A stretch of DNA of 64,000 bases, taken from assembly GCF_000743945.1 (NCBI RefSeq), contig NZ_CP009238.1, positions 558,001 through 622,000 of the forward strand. Direction: 5' to 3'. Below, in pieces: positions 28,921-38,481 of this stretch. How positions within the stretch are numbered: the first letter of the stretch is position 1; every line of letters starts with the position of its first letter. The position numbers and the translations under genes were made by a program. Below the pieces are notes generated by a model. It ran no database searches, was not told where the DNA came from, and saw nothing but the letters and a program-made list of their open reading frames with translations. Source of the DNA: Basilea psittacipulmonis DSM 24701 (GTDB lineage Bacteria > Pseudomonadota > Gammaproteobacteria > Burkholderiales > Burkholderiaceae_B).

Positions 28921-29790
28921 ATGTGGTTCATGTCTCCTATTATGACATTTTTTGTCGTTTTTGCCTTAGTCATTGTCGGTATCGTGATACTGGTGGTGGC
29001 CATTTTATCCAAAAAGAAAATTGACTATCTTGCTCAGATAGTTGATGGCTTGCATCCATCTGAGAAAAAAGATGCCGAGATTAAACAAAACAAATCTAAA
29101 CAGCAGTTAGAAGTTGAGTTATTGATGGTCAGCAATAGTAACTTCTTGCGATTTTTGTCATTACTTGATAAAAATATGAAAATTAAATATCTGACCGTTT
29201 TGTTTTTGAGTAGTTTGTACTATCTCTTTAACAGGGATATGGATTTACAAGGCTTTGCGTTGACCTTTGGGGTCTTTATGATCATTATTATCGTGTTACC
29301 TGGTATTTTGACAGGCATGGTTTTAAAGAGCAAAGTGAAAAAAATCATGGAAGACCTGCCTAATTTTGTCGATTTAGTCGCGGTTTGTTTGCAGGTTGGT
29401 TTGGGATTAGAGGGTGCTTTAAAACAAGTAGCATTTGACTTTAAAGTACTGAATCCTGATCTTTCTTTTATTATGATGAGAATCTTGCGTAAGGCCGAAA
29501 TTGCGGGCATGGAAGTGTCACTACAAGATTTGGTGGTATCATTACCTACTAGTGAAATTCGTATGTTTTGTACGGTCATGCAGCAGAGTTTAAGCTTTGG
29601 TTCATCTATTTATGAACAGCTAATTCAGTTGTCAGCGGATATTCGCGAGATGCAATTGTTAAAAATTGAGGAAAAAATGGGAACGTTGGCGGCGAAAATG
29701 AGTGTGCCACTTATTTTGCTCATTATGTTTCCGATTATCATTTTAATTTTGGCACCAGGTATGATGAGGGTATTTCCAAGTGTATTCTAA
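28921..29790 (+). CDS. tadC: Tad inner-membrane platform protein TadC
   Basis: A 289-residue second GspF-type protein. It has an N-terminal span (5-29), a pair around 97-136, then LPNFVDLVAVCLQVGLGLEGALKQ and a last long hydrophobic segment (261-283). It partners TadB. It overlaps the tadD start by 11 bp. Confidence 0.93.
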   Translation: MWFMSPIMTFFVVFALVIVGIVILVVAILSKKKIDYLAQIVDGLHPSEKKDAEIKQNKSKQQLEVELLMVSNSNFLRFLSLLDKNMKIKYLTVLFLSSLYYLFNRDMDLQGFALTFGVFMIIIIVLPGILTGMVLKSKVKKIMEDLPNFVDLVAVCLQVGLGLEGALKQVAFDFKVLNPDLSFIMMRILRKAEIAGMEVSLQDLVVSLPTSEIRMFCTVMQQSLSFGSSIYEQLIQLSADIREMQLLKIEEKMGTLAAKMSVPLILLIMFPIIILILAPGMMRVFPSVF

Positions 29791-30637
29791 GTCTATTTTC
29801 AGAACGCTATCGATAGTAGGTTTTTCTATTTTGTTGGGTGCTTGTTCAACAAGTAAATTTGGCCTAGATCCTAAGGTTAACGCATCTTCGCAAGCGATAT
29901 TTATTGACCAAGAAAAATTATTCCAGTCAACTAATAACTGGCGCAATTTGATTGGTTTATATCGCGATGCTTTAAAAAGACATGAAGATTCTGATATTCG
30001 TTTGAAACTATCAGAAGCGTACTATATCGTAGGTGATTACAAGGCTTCGATGGTTTATTTGACACCATTACTGAATACAAGCTCGGTTAGCCCAAGAATT
30101 CAGCTATTGCAGATTAGAAATTTGGTTAAATTAGCACGCTATGAGGAAGCTTACCAAGAGGCCGTTAGCTTTATTCAGAAAAATCCCGATAGTGCAGAAG
30201 CCTATAATCTAAAAGGGATTGCTGCCGCTTACCAAAAAAACTTTTCAGGAGCCAGTAGTGATATTAAGACGGCTCGTCGTTTGTTCTTAAATGATATTGT
30301 GGCTGCGAATAATTTAGCCATGATTGAAATTTTGCAAGGAAATTATAAAGGTGCAGTAGATTTGCTTTTGCCTCATTACTCCAATGGCAATCGTGATGAT
30401 AGAGTGATTCATAACTTGGTGTATGCTTTGGTAAAAAGTGGCGAAATCAAGAGTGCTAAACGCATTATTGAGGCTGAAAACTTTGCTAGTGACGAAGATG
30501 ATATTAATGAGTTAGTCCATGCACTTCGCATGACGGTGCCTAAGGAAGCTAAACCTGTACGCACCACGCAAACGCCTTTGTTAGCACCTGCCAAAAAGGC
30601 TAGTAGCCCTAAGAAAACTAAGAAAAGAACGAAGTAG
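29780..30637 (+). CDS. tadD: Tad lipoprotein with TPR repeats, TadD
   Basis: A 285-residue lipoprotein: signal peptide and lipobox LLGAC with C22 as lipidated residue, followed by about four TPR-like helix pairs, then a basic Lys/Thr/Pro-rich tail. TadD proteins are thought to be pilotins for the secretin. It starts with GTG at 29780, inside the tadC end, with GAGGG upstream; this start is required to keep the signal peptide. Confidence 0.9.
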   Translation: MYSKSIFRTLSIVGFSILLGACSTSKFGLDPKVNASSQAIFIDQEKLFQSTNNWRNLIGLYRDALKRHEDSDIRLKLSEAYYIVGDYKASMVYLTPLLNTSSVSPRIQLLQIRNLVKLARYEEAYQEAVSFIQKNPDSAEAYNLKGIAAAYQKNFSGASSDIKTARRLFLNDIVAANNLAMIEILQGNYKGAVDLLLPHYSNGNRDDRVIHNLVYALVKSGEIKSAKRIIEAENFASDEDDINELVHALRMTVPKEAKPVRTTQTPLLAPAKKASSPKKTKKRTK

Positions 30638-30665
30638 TTTTTAGAATCGAGAGGTGTTAACAAAA

Positions 30666-31184
30666 ATGATGGACGCGATGATTCGATTATTAAAATGGTT
30701 TAGACAATCAACGGTTGGTGCAACGACGGTTGAGTTTGCTTTGTCAATTATCATTTTTTTGTTGACACTGGGTGTATTACTTGAGTTTTGTCGAATTGCT
30801 ATTTTAGGTGGGTGTTTTGATTGGGCGGTTAGCGTAGCATCCAAACAGATTAAAAACGAATCTCAGATAGTAAATTTGAACGATTACAAGAATAAGTTTA
30901 AGGACCATGCTAATCGTAATATCCAATCTACTGGGGTATGCGATTTTGTGAGTAATAACGATATTGAGGCAGATATTTGGTTCTTTAAGAATATTGAGGA
31001 TTTAAAGCAATACACGGAAAGTGGAAGAGGGGCTAATGTGGACGATATTAGTTTTCCTATCGCGATGTATATGATTAAATATCCTTATAAGGCCTTATTC
31101 TTTTTTGCCCCATCTTTTATGACAGATGGTGTGTTTGAACGTCGAATATTGAATATTCAAGAGATGAGTAGAGGGGCAAATTAA
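30666..31184 (+). CDS. tadE: Pseudopilin TadE
   Basis: A 172-residue pseudopilin: basic N-terminus, STVG|ATTVEFALSIIIF with cleavage after Gly and Glu+5, one long hydrophobic helix, then a 130-residue globular domain. A GTG at 30654 is in frame, but it overlaps the GAGAGG that would serve the ATG at 30666. It shares a TAATG stop/start overlap with tadF. Confidence 0.87.
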   Translation: MMDAMIRLLKWFRQSTVGATTVEFALSIIIFLLTLGVLLEFCRIAILGGCFDWAVSVASKQIKNESQIVNLNDYKNKFKDHANRNIQSTGVCDFVSNNDIEADIWFFKNIEDLKQYTESGRGANVDDISFPIAMYMIKYPYKALFFFAPSFMTDGVFERRILNIQEMSRGAN

Positions 31185-31777
31185 TGAACACGATAAAAAA
31201 ATTTTGGCGTACCCAAAGAGCTTCTGTCAGTATAGAATTTGTGCTGATTATTTTTATACTGTGTTTGTTAATTGGTTTTGTATTGGATTTAGTTCTATTA
31301 CGTTCCACAGAAGGAAAGTTGGATCGCGTCTCTTACTCTGTATTAAATTTGATCAAAGAAAGAACCGCGTTTTACGGCTCTGAACAAAGTGCCAGCCAAG
31401 CCACTTTAGAAAAAGATGTCCAAACGATTAAACCGATTGCGGCCTATCTATTATATGGCAATGCTCAAGCACCTATAGATATGTATGTTGAGGTGGTTTC
31501 TTTCAAAACACCTGATGAAACGGCTGTTAAAACACGTCGTCCTGTTATTGATGTCTATTCAAAAATAGGTAATAGCGAATGTGTTCCTGCCGTTCCTTTA
31601 GATCAATTATTAAAAGAAAAACAAATCGCCGTATATTCTGAAAAAAATAGGTTCTTACCTTTGTATCAAGTAACGGTGTGTGCTAAGCAATCAAGCGTCT
31701 TTAAAGGACTGATTGTGGCTTCCCAAAACAAATATGCGTTTGGGTTACGCTCAAGCTCTATTGGGGCCATTCGTTAA
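31184..31777 (+). CDS. tadF: Pseudopilin TadF
   Basis: A 197-residue pseudopilin with RA|SVSIEFVLIIFIL, a hydrophobic helix, then a globular domain containing two cysteines (near residues 132 and 167) that could form a disulfide. It is the last tad gene here. TadG, usually next, is absent, and sohB follows after 91 bp. Confidence 0.85.
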   Translation: MNTIKKFWRTQRASVSIEFVLIIFILCLLIGFVLDLVLLRSTEGKLDRVSYSVLNLIKERTAFYGSEQSASQATLEKDVQTIKPIAAYLLYGNAQAPIDMYVEVVSFKTPDETAVKTRRPVIDVYSKIGNSECVPAVPLDQLLKEKQIAVYSEKNRFLPLYQVTVCAKQSSVFKGLIVASQNKYAFGLRSSSIGAIR

Positions 31778-31868
31778 ATTTGAATTCATACCGCTACTCA
31801 TTTCACGCCGTTTAAGTCTAAAATCGTGTGGGTAGCGGGATAATCTGCTTATTTTATTTAAAAGGAAG

Positions 31869-32891
31869 ATGATGTCATTTTTCGTAAGTTTATTATTGTT
31901 TGTTTGTAAAGTAGTGGTCGTTTTTTTAGCCATTTTCTTGGTGTTGATCATGATTGCCTCTTTGAAAAAACAAAAACGTCAACAAAAAACACCTAGCATA
32001 TTTCAGTTGCGTTCTTTGAATGAATACTATGAGGATATGGTTAACCAGTTTGATACCTTATTAGACAAAAAGGAATTAAAACAACTGGAAAAAACTAAGA
32101 AAAAAGAAGAGAAAGCAAAGAAAAAATCTGAAAAAGAAGAACCGCTTAAAAAGCCATATTTGTATGTTTTAGATTTTGATGGTGATGTTCAGGCTAGCTC
32201 CATGGAGGATGTTAGGGATCAAATTTCAGCTTTGATTCAAATTGCCAAGCCTGAAGATGAGGTATTACTGCGGTTAAACAGCCCTGGTGGTTATGTTCAT
32301 TCATATGGTTTTGCTTCCTCACAGCTGATGCGATTTAAAGAACATGGTATTAAATTAACGGTTGTGGTGGATATGGTAGCGGCCAGTGGTGGTTATATGA
32401 TGGCATGCGTGGCGGACCAATTAATTGCAGCCCCTTTTGCGATTATCGGATCAGTGGGCGTGTATGCTGGGATTCCGAATATTAATGAATTGTTGGAAAA
32501 GAATCATGTTCATTATGAAATGCATACAGCGGGTAAATTCAAACGCACATTAACCGTAATGGGTAAAAATACCGATGAGGGACGTGCTCAGTTCCAAAAA
32601 GAATTGACAGAAACTCATGAGTTGTTTAAACAACATATTCAACAAATGCGTCCTCAATTAGATGTTGAGAGCATTGCTACAGGTGAAACCTGGTATGGAC
32701 AAGTGGCCTTAGAAAAAGGTTTGGTGGATAAGTTGGGAACCAGTGATGATTACATCATGGCACATTTGAAAACTCATAAGATTGTTCAATTAGAAAAAGA
32801 AGAACCGATGACGATATGGGACAAACTTAAACATCAAGTATCGGCAACCTTGCAAGCCCCGTTTTTACCGTTTAAAAATTATATTCGTTAA
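31869..32891 (+). CDS. sohB: Inner-membrane peptidase SohB
   Basis: A 340-residue signal-peptide-peptidase-A-type protease. It has an N-terminal span (6-30), a lysine/glutamate-rich coiled linker (about 63-95), then the S49 domain: LRLNSPGG, nucleophile S173 in AASGGYMMA and general-base lysine near K225 in TAGKFKRTLT. AAAGGAAG precedes two adjacent ATGs. An imperfect long-range pair CCGCTAC/GTAGCGG (31791-31838) lies in its leader; its meaning is unclear. It is followed by a terminator. Confidence 0.92.
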   Translation: MMSFFVSLLLFVCKVVVVFLAIFLVLIMIASLKKQKRQQKTPSIFQLRSLNEYYEDMVNQFDTLLDKKELKQLEKTKKKEEKAKKKSEKEEPLKKPYLYVLDFDGDVQASSMEDVRDQISALIQIAKPEDEVLLRLNSPGGYVHSYGFASSQLMRFKEHGIKLTVVVDMVAASGGYMMACVADQLIAAPFAIIGSVGVYAGIPNINELLEKNHVHYEMHTAGKFKRTLTVMGKNTDEGRAQFQKELTETHELFKQHIQQMRPQLDVESIATGETWYGQVALEKGLVDKLGTSDDYIMAHLKTHKIVQLEKEEPMTIWDKLKHQVSATLQAPFLPFKNYIR

Positions 32892-32921
32892 ATCATTTAT
32901 AAACGCTTCGTTTTTTTACCC

Positions 32922-32952
32922 AATCAGCTTCTTTATCGGAGCTGATTTTTTT
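32922..32952 (+). terminator. Terminator after sohB
   Basis: AATCAGCT (32922-32929) pairs with AGCTGATT (32940-32947), followed by T to 32952. Confidence 0.85.
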
Positions 32953-32955
32953 ATG

Positions 32956-33292
32956 TAAGAGAAAATATACGAGGTCGCCCAAAGACAAGGTTTTAAGCGG
33001 GTTTTGAGAAGGTGGTGAGAGATGAAAGATGAGCGAGTAAGGGGATGGATGAGTGTGAAGTTGTTTAAGAAATATATGAGGTCGCCAAAAGACAAGGTTT
33101 TAAGCGGGTTTTGGGAAGGTGTGTGAGATTGGATGTGAGATGAAAGATGAGTATGTAAGGGGGTGGATGAGTGTGATAATTGTTTAAGAAAATATACGAG
33201 GTCGCCCAAAGACAAGGTTTTAAGCGAGTTTTGAGAAGGTGGGTGTGAGTGGATGTGAGATGAAAGACGAGCGTGTAAGGGGTGGATGAGTA
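32956..33292. repeat. Three imperfect ~107-120-bp tandem repeats
   Basis: GAGGTCGCC(C/A)AAAGACAAGG recurs at 32971, 33078 and 33198. Each unit continues through TTTTAAGCG(G/A)GTTTTG and a GATGTGAGATGAAAGA stretch. The unit length changes from 107 to 120 bp by a small insertion. The block fills the gap between the sohB terminator and the KAP gene. A frame open on the minus strand here is only translated repeat. Confidence 0.92.
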
Positions 33293-33428
33293 GGTATTTA
33301 CTTTAAAAAATACAGTTTGCTTAAATCCTTTTGATGGAGAAAATAGAAAAAACGTATATAATTAAATCAATCATATAAGAATAATAAAACGTATTTGATT
33401 CTGTTTATACATACACAAATGGGGTAAT

Positions 33429-35549
33429 ATGTTGGGACTAGGACATGAAGAACTTCTGAATCCAAAAGGTTTAGATGATAATTCCTCACATTGGAAATAT
33501 GCAGTTAGAATTGCGAACGTGATTTCAGAACGATCTGATTCCAAAGGGGTAGTCGTTGCTTTAAATGGGGGTTGGGGAAACGGTAAAACCACGATTCTCA
33601 ATTACATCGATAAGCTAATTTGCGAAAAAAACGATCATGTTATTCGTGTTCACTTTAATGCTTGGGTGTATGGCACTGAAGAAGAGTTAATGAGAACTTT
33701 TTTTGAAAAATCAGCCCAACACATTGATAAAAACTTACCGAAATATGATAAATCTATATACGATTTGATTTATTCCAGTGTGAGCGATTTATTGCCTCAG
33801 ATGGGGATAAAAAGCTCGGGGGTATTTGTGTCCGAATATATTGGACGCATTATGCAGTCGGGTGTGAGTCACGAGTTAGTGGCACGTTTGAAAAAATCGA
33901 ATAAGAGAATTTTATTTTTGATCGATAACGTGGACCGCTGCTCTCCTAAAGTTCTCCAACTCATTTTTAGATTGGTGAATTTATCTTCAGAAGTAGATTA
34001 CACAACGTTCTTGCTTGCATACGATAAAAGTGTGGTTATCCAATTACTACAAGAATTATACGGTTCACATTCTGAAAAATCGGCAGAAGCGTTTATTGAG
34101 AAAACCGTGCAAGTGCCATTGGAATTGCCTTTGATCGACCAAAGTTTTCTTTGGAGATTTTATTTTAAAGAGATTGAAGATGCATTGGCTATTTCCAATA
34201 TGACTTTGACAAATGAACAAACCAGCCAATTCACACGTTTGTTTATCAATGCGTTCAGTGGCATGCAGATTTCTCCTCGAGATGCAAAAGTATATGGAAA
34301 TGTGTTGTTGTTCTCGTTGCCCATTTTAAAGGGAGAGGTCAATCCTGTTGATTTGATGCTAGTAGAGGGGCTGCGAGTTTTCTCACCCAAGATATACAAA
34401 ATTTTAAGACAAAACAAAAATACGCTGATTTCTAAACCTACTGAAACAATGAGTTTGTTTAGAGATAGTGAAAATGTGTTTGATAAAGAAGAGTTGAAAA
34501 AGCTGGTGGATTTGATTTTTGAAGAGAACCCCCAGATGAGTCGTTCAGGCTTGACTTATTTGTTGGAAAGATTGTTCCCTGTGGTCAAAACACTCAGTTA
34601 TGATTATCGTATCAAAGACCGTGATTTACTAAGATGGGAAGAAGAAAAACGCGTTTGTTCTCGTTTCTATTTTTCACGTTATTTTAATTACACGATTTTG
34701 GATGATGATATTTCGTCTGGCGAAGTTCGCGAATTAATTCATTTCTTCTCACGTTGGGATATTACGAGCACGCCAGAGAACAATCCTTTTGGCACATTTA
34801 TTAAACGTGAGCATTTGCCAGTGGTGATACGAAAATTGCGTAACCGTGCTAATGAAATGGGGCAAAAAGAGTCACTGGCATTGATTGTGGCGTTAAGTCA
34901 AAAAGGGCAGATATTTACGGATGACAATATCTCGGAAAGTATGTTTAGCCTACGCACACAAGTGGCTATGTTAATTGGTGACCTTATTAAGAATATTCCT
35001 GAATTTGAGCGGATGGCCGTTATCAAAGATGTTTATATGCGTTCTAATAGTGCAGGATTTATCATTAACTTATTTTATTGGTTACCGTTGAAAAATGATA
35101 CGCCAGGCCATCCAGGTTTCTCTGAAGAAGATATTGAGACATTAGGGAAGTATTTGGGACAACGATTGTCAATGCTACTTTTAGAGACCATCATCAATAA
35201 ACAAGAAATAGAAGAGTTGGTGAATATTTTTATTAAGTACTTTGGTCGTGAAGAAACGAGTTCTAAATTAAAAAGATGGATTGAACGTCAACCAGAAGTC
35301 TTGCCTTATATCATTCGTTACTTTGTACCTAGTCGGTATAGTAAACAAGATATGCGTAAAGGCGATTTAAGCTTAACTTGTTACGAGCATTTAGTGGAAC
35401 ACATCGATGTAGAAGTGTTGTGGCAGTCTTTGACGACATTTTATCCGCAGTATGCTTGCAAACCAGAATCGTTTCCTTTGCAAAAAATTGATGGACCAGA
35501 AAACGTGGATATTTTCATGCGACAGTTTTCATGGTTTTATCAACAATAA
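33429..35549 (+). CDS. KAP-family P-loop NTPase
   Basis: A 706-residue protein. KAP hallmarks are clear: Walker A GGWGNGKTT (47-55), RVHFNAWVYGTEEEL (73-87) and Walker B ILFLIDNVDR (161-170). Many KAP NTPases carry membrane spans inserted between Walker A and B; I see none here, so this looks soluble. The C-terminal 400 residues are helical and unrecognised. A TATAAT at 33357-33362 and GGGG before the ATG suggest its own transcript. It stands alone between repeat blocks. Several bacterial KAP proteins lie in defence or mobile loci, but a role here is unproven. Confidence 0.78.
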   Translation: MLGLGHEELLNPKGLDDNSSHWKYAVRIANVISERSDSKGVVVALNGGWGNGKTTILNYIDKLICEKNDHVIRVHFNAWVYGTEEELMRTFFEKSAQHIDKNLPKYDKSIYDLIYSSVSDLLPQMGIKSSGVFVSEYIGRIMQSGVSHELVARLKKSNKRILFLIDNVDRCSPKVLQLIFRLVNLSSEVDYTTFLLAYDKSVVIQLLQELYGSHSEKSAEAFIEKTVQVPLELPLIDQSFLWRFYFKEIEDALAISNMTLTNEQTSQFTRLFINAFSGMQISPRDAKVYGNVLLFSLPILKGEVNPVDLMLVEGLRVFSPKIYKILRQNKNTLISKPTETMSLFRDSENVFDKEELKKLVDLIFEENPQMSRSGLTYLLERLFPVVKTLSYDYRIKDRDLLRWEEEKRVCSRFYFSRYFNYTILDDDISSGEVRELIHFFSRWDITSTPENNPFGTFIKREHLPVVIRKLRNRANEMGQKESLALIVALSQKGQIFTDDNISESMFSLRTQVAMLIGDLIKNIPEFERMAVIKDVYMRSNSAGFIINLFYWLPLKNDTPGHPGFSEEDIETLGKYLGQRLSMLLLETIINKQEIEELVNIFIKYFGREETSSKLKRWIERQPEVLPYIIRYFVPSRYSKQDMRKGDLSLTCYEHLVEHIDVEVLWQSLTTFYPQYACKPESFPLQKIDGPENVDIFMRQFSWFYQQ

Positions 35550-35558
35550 ATCATACAC

Positions 35559-35594
35559 AACACCCCATCTAGTGAGCAGACGGGGTGTTTTTTT
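35559..35594 (+). terminator. Terminator after the KAP gene
   Basis: AACACCCC (35559-35566) pairs with GGGGTGTT (35582-35589), followed by a T-run. It is the first of two copies of the same terminator. Confidence 0.85.
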
Positions 35595-35702
35595 ACTAGT
35601 GTTTAAGCGGTTTTGGGAGATGATGATTGACACCGTGCTGATTAAGACAGCTTGGTTTATCGTTAAATGTGTGAAGTGTTGAATTAGAATGATTGATATG
35701 AG

Positions 35703-35737
35703 AACACCCCATCGATGATATGACGGGGTGTTTTTTT
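35703..35737 (+). terminator. Second copy of the KAP terminator
   Basis: AACACCCC (35703-35710) pairs with GGGGTG (35725-35730), followed by seven T to 35737. It lies just before the ftr1 3' end and faces the plus strand, so it would block antisense transcription into ftr1. Confidence 0.8.
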
Positions 35738-35745
35738 ACTAGTTT

Positions 35746-36570
35746 TTAAGCGGTTTTGGAAGTGGAAGTGTTTCTTAAAAATAAGTACAGCACTGGAATT
35801 AAATAGGCAATCCAGAAAAAGAAATCGCTAAAAGTAGGATGTTCGGTATATCCAAAAAATCCGTGCATAATCGTTCCAATTGTGCTGGATTCTCGCATAA
35901 ATCCAGACCAGTCGGCAATTTGAGTTTGTCCGATATTCCACCAACCTGCATTGTGAAAATTACGGAAAGCAACAGCTAACAATCCCGCCGCCACAATAAT
36001 AAGGAATACGCCAGTCCAACGGAAAAATTTTGCCAAATTAATACGCACGCCACCTTCATAAATTAGCCAACCTACAATGGCCGCTACCATTAAACCTAGC
36101 ACACCGCCTGATATGACTTCCCAAGAACGAATGTTTTGTGCAGCAGCTAAGATGAAAAAGACTGTTTCTGTGCCTTCGCGTACAACAGCCAAAAATGCCA
36201 TACCACATAAAGCCCAGCTTGCGTGGGTTTCGTCATGTCCATGAATAGCCGCATTGACCGAATTCTCTAGATTTTTTTTCATATGACGAGCGGCTTTTTT
36301 CATCCAAAGAATCATATAAGTGAGCATGGCAACCGCAAATAAAGCAATACATCCCGATATGATGCCTTGTTGTTTTTGAGGAAATTCACCGATAATGTAA
36401 TGAATAAGAAAACCTGCAACCGCACATAAAACACCTGCAGAAATTACGCCTAACCACATTTTGGGCAAATAACGTTCTAAATGACTTTGTTTTAAGAAGG
36501 TAGCAACAATTCCAACGATTAACGCGGCTTCCATACCTTCACGCAATAAAATAAAGAAAATGACTAGCAT
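35746..36570 (-). CDS. FTR1-family iron permease (EfeU-like)
   Basis: A 274-residue inner-membrane protein with seven hydrophobic spans and the two iron-binding motifs of FTR1 permeases, REGMEA (10-15) and REGTE (131-135). It imports iron. EfeO and EfeB partners are not adjacent, so it may work alone or with genes elsewhere. A Fur-like site and a -10 lie upstream. The last codons fall in a direct repeat. Confidence 0.9.
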   Translation of the reverse strand: MLVIFFILLREGMEAALIVGIVATFLKQSHLERYLPKMWLGVISAGVLCAVAGFLIHYIIGEFPQKQQGIISGCIALFAVAMLTYMILWMKKAARHMKKNLENSVNAAIHGHDETHASWALCGMAFLAVVREGTETVFFILAAAQNIRSWEVISGGVLGLMVAAIVGWLIYEGGVRINLAKFFRWTGVFLIIVAAGLLAVAFRNFHNAGWWNIGQTQIADWSGFMRESSTIGTIMHGFFGYTEHPTFSDFFFWIAYLIPVLYLFLRNTSTSKTA

Positions 36571-36593
36571 CTACTACTCCAATCGTTTCTCAG

Positions 36594-36626
36594 AATGAAA
36601 ATCATTTTTAATGATGGCATATTATA
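36594..36626 (-). promoter_or_regulatory. Fur box and -10 of ftr1
   Basis: On the minus strand AATGATTTTCATT (36606-36594) differs at one position from the core AATGATAATCATT of the Fur consensus. TATAAT (36626-36621) lies just upstream, so the box would cover the first transcribed bases and block initiation when iron is plentiful. The -35 is poor. Confidence 0.68.
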
Positions 36627-36686
36627 TATCGTTATTCTTTTTTTGCAGAAGCACAATAAACAAAATAACTACTTGTGTAAAAAAAA

Positions 36687-36960
36687 CGGATAGATGATAA
36701 GTTCAAAAAAAATAAGTTGCTAGGAGTGTGATGGGTAAAATTTATAGAGGGGGGTGATGGGTAAAAAAGGGGGTATGCGGATTAAGGTTTAGGCGAGTGT
36801 TGAGTAAGAACAATACCTGCTTGCCGAATGAGGAAACACGGATAGATGATAAGTTCAAAAGAAGTAAATTGCTAGGAGTGTGATGAATAAAATTTATAGA
36901 GGGGGTGATGGGTAAAAAAGGGGGTATGCGGATTGAGGTTTTATCGGTGTTGGGAGAAGT
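36687..36960. repeat. Two-copy 152-bp repeat upstream of argC
   Basis: CGGATAGATGATAAGTTCAA begins copies at 36687 and 36839. Both continue through TTGCTAGGAGTGTGATG, AAAATTTATAGAGGGGG and GGTAAAAAAGGGGGTATGCG. They lie between the divergent ftr1 and argC. The rest of the gap (36961-37048) contains a TATAAT at 37007-37012 that may serve argC. Confidence 0.9.
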
Positions 36961-37048
36961 GAAGTTTTTGTTTTCTTTGATGGATGCACGATGAAAGGGA
37001 TAAGTTTATAATGTCAAGATTGTTTGTTGTTAAGTGCTGGAGTTTAGA

Positions 37049-38092
37049 ATGATTAAAGTAGGTGTGGTGGGTGCAACAGGTTATACAGGTGTTGAGCTAT
37101 TAAGAATATTATCTCAACATCCTGAGGCAGAGATTAAGGCGGTGACATCGCGAAGTGAAGAGGGCATGTTAGTGTCTGATATGTTCCCCAATTTGAGGAA
37201 AAATCTTGATTTGAAATTTACCACGCCTGAACATGCGAATTTAGAAGACTGCGATGTGGTGTTTTTTGCAACCCCTCATGGTGTGGCTATGTCACAAGCC
37301 GCTTCATTATTAAAAGCAGGTGTAAAGATAATTGATTTGGCAGCTGATTTTAGACTTCAAGATACGGATGCTTTTAAAAAATGGTATCAGCAGGATCATG
37401 TTTGTCCCGATATTTTAAAAAATGAATCGGTTTATGGTTTGGTGGAGAAAAATCGAGAACGTATTAAACAGAAAAAAGTGATTGGAAATCCGGGGTGTTA
37501 TCCTACTACGGTGATACTAGGATTGATGCCTTTGTTGGAGCAATCATGGATAGAAACGCAGGGAATTATCGCGGATTGTAAGTCAGGTGTTTCAGGGGCA
37601 GGTAGAAAAGCCTCAGTAGGTACATTGTTAGCCGAAGCATCAGATAATTTCAAAGCTTATGCCGTATCAGGACACCGCCATCATCCAGAAATTGTTGAGC
37701 AGTTAAACGAAATTGCAGGAGAATCGGTTGGGTTAACCTTTATTCCTCATTTAGTCCCTATGATTAGAGGGATGTTTTCAACACTGTATGTGCGGTTGAA
37801 AGCGGGACATACATTGGAAGAAGTGCATCAAATGTATCAACAACGTTATCAACATGAGACATTTATCGATGTATTACCTTTGGGAGCTTTGCCTGAAACA
37901 AGATGGGTGCGAGCGTCAAATATGTTGCGTATTGGTATGTATATTGCACCTCATGACCCGCAACAGCTAATTCTTTTAGTGGTACAAGATAATTTGCTCA
38001 AAGGTGCAGCAGGGCAAGCGGTTCAGAATATGAACGTTATGTTTGGATTAAAAGAAGACACTGGACTGGGTCAAATGGCTATTTTGCCTTGA
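37049..38092 (+). CDS. argC: N-acetyl-gamma-glutamyl-phosphate reductase
   Basis: A 347-residue enzyme of arginine synthesis reducing N-acetylglutamyl-phosphate to the semialdehyde with NADPH. It has the nucleotide site [12 protein letters not shown] (8-19), catalytic C150 in GNPGCYPT, and the C-terminal GHRHHPEI motif. A GTG at 37034 is in frame but GGAG (37039-37042) serves the ATG at 37049. It is of the long, type 1 form. Confidence 0.94.
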   Translation: MIKVGVVGATGYTGVELLRILSQHPEAEIKAVTSRSEEGMLVSDMFPNLRKNLDLKFTTPEHANLEDCDVVFFATPHGVAMSQAASLLKAGVKIIDLAADFRLQDTDAFKKWYQQDHVCPDILKNESVYGLVEKNRERIKQKKVIGNPGCYPTTVILGLMPLLEQSWIETQGIIADCKSGVSGAGRKASVGTLLAEASDNFKAYAVSGHRHHPEIVEQLNEIAGESVGLTFIPHLVPMIRGMFSTLYVRLKAGHTLEEVHQMYQQRYQHETFIDVLPLGALPETRWVRASNMLRIGMYIAPHDPQQLILLVVQDNLLKGAAGQAVQNMNVMFGLKEDTGLGQMAILP

Positions 38093-38135
38093 TTTTTTTG
38101 TTAATTGAATCGGTGAGTTTATTCATTTAATCATC

Positions 38136-38397
38136 ATGTAGTGAAGATGGCCACCGTCATACGATGAAAATAGGCGATTTACGGATTAATCGCTGAGTTT
38201 GTACGTAGTTAGGTGTATTAGCTGAAATGCGTTGGTTTCATGAAAGCGTCTAGATAGGCAACCGCGATACGTGGTGAATCATCGCAACCATGTAGTGAAG
38301 ATGCTATAGCCACACGATGAAAATAGGCGATTTACGGATTAATCGCTGAGTTGGTCATTGATGAGGTGTATTAGCTGAAATGCGTTGGTTTGTTCAC
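38136..38397. repeat. Two-copy 154-bp repeat between argC and erpA
   Basis: ATGTAGTGAAGATG begins copies at 38136 and 38290. Both contain GAAAATAGGCGATTTACGGA, TTAATCGCTGAGTT and TGTATTAGCTGAAATGCGTT. No coding potential and no resemblance to the other repeat blocks. Confidence 0.9.
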
Positions 38398-38481
38398 GTA
38401 ATTATAGAAATATGATTGAAGTGATTTTGTGTTAAAATATTGGGCGTTTATTCCCCTTTTTCCTAAGTTTAGGAGTAAAAA

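Larger units (their letters stand above)
35559..35763. repeat. Direct repeat carrying a terminator and the 3' end of ftr1
   Basis: A block of about 61 bp at 35559-35619 recurs at 35703-35763: AACACCCCATC, variable loop, CGGGGTGTTTTTTTACTAGT and TTTAAGCGGTTTTGG. In the second copy this last part is the final codons and stop of the minus-strand ftr1 (K-T-A-stop). The first copy is a displaced duplicate 144 bp away. Confidence 0.9.

Noticed and set aside
32916..33215. 99-codon minus-strand frame
   Set aside because: Translation of the 107-120-bp repeats and of the sohB terminator.
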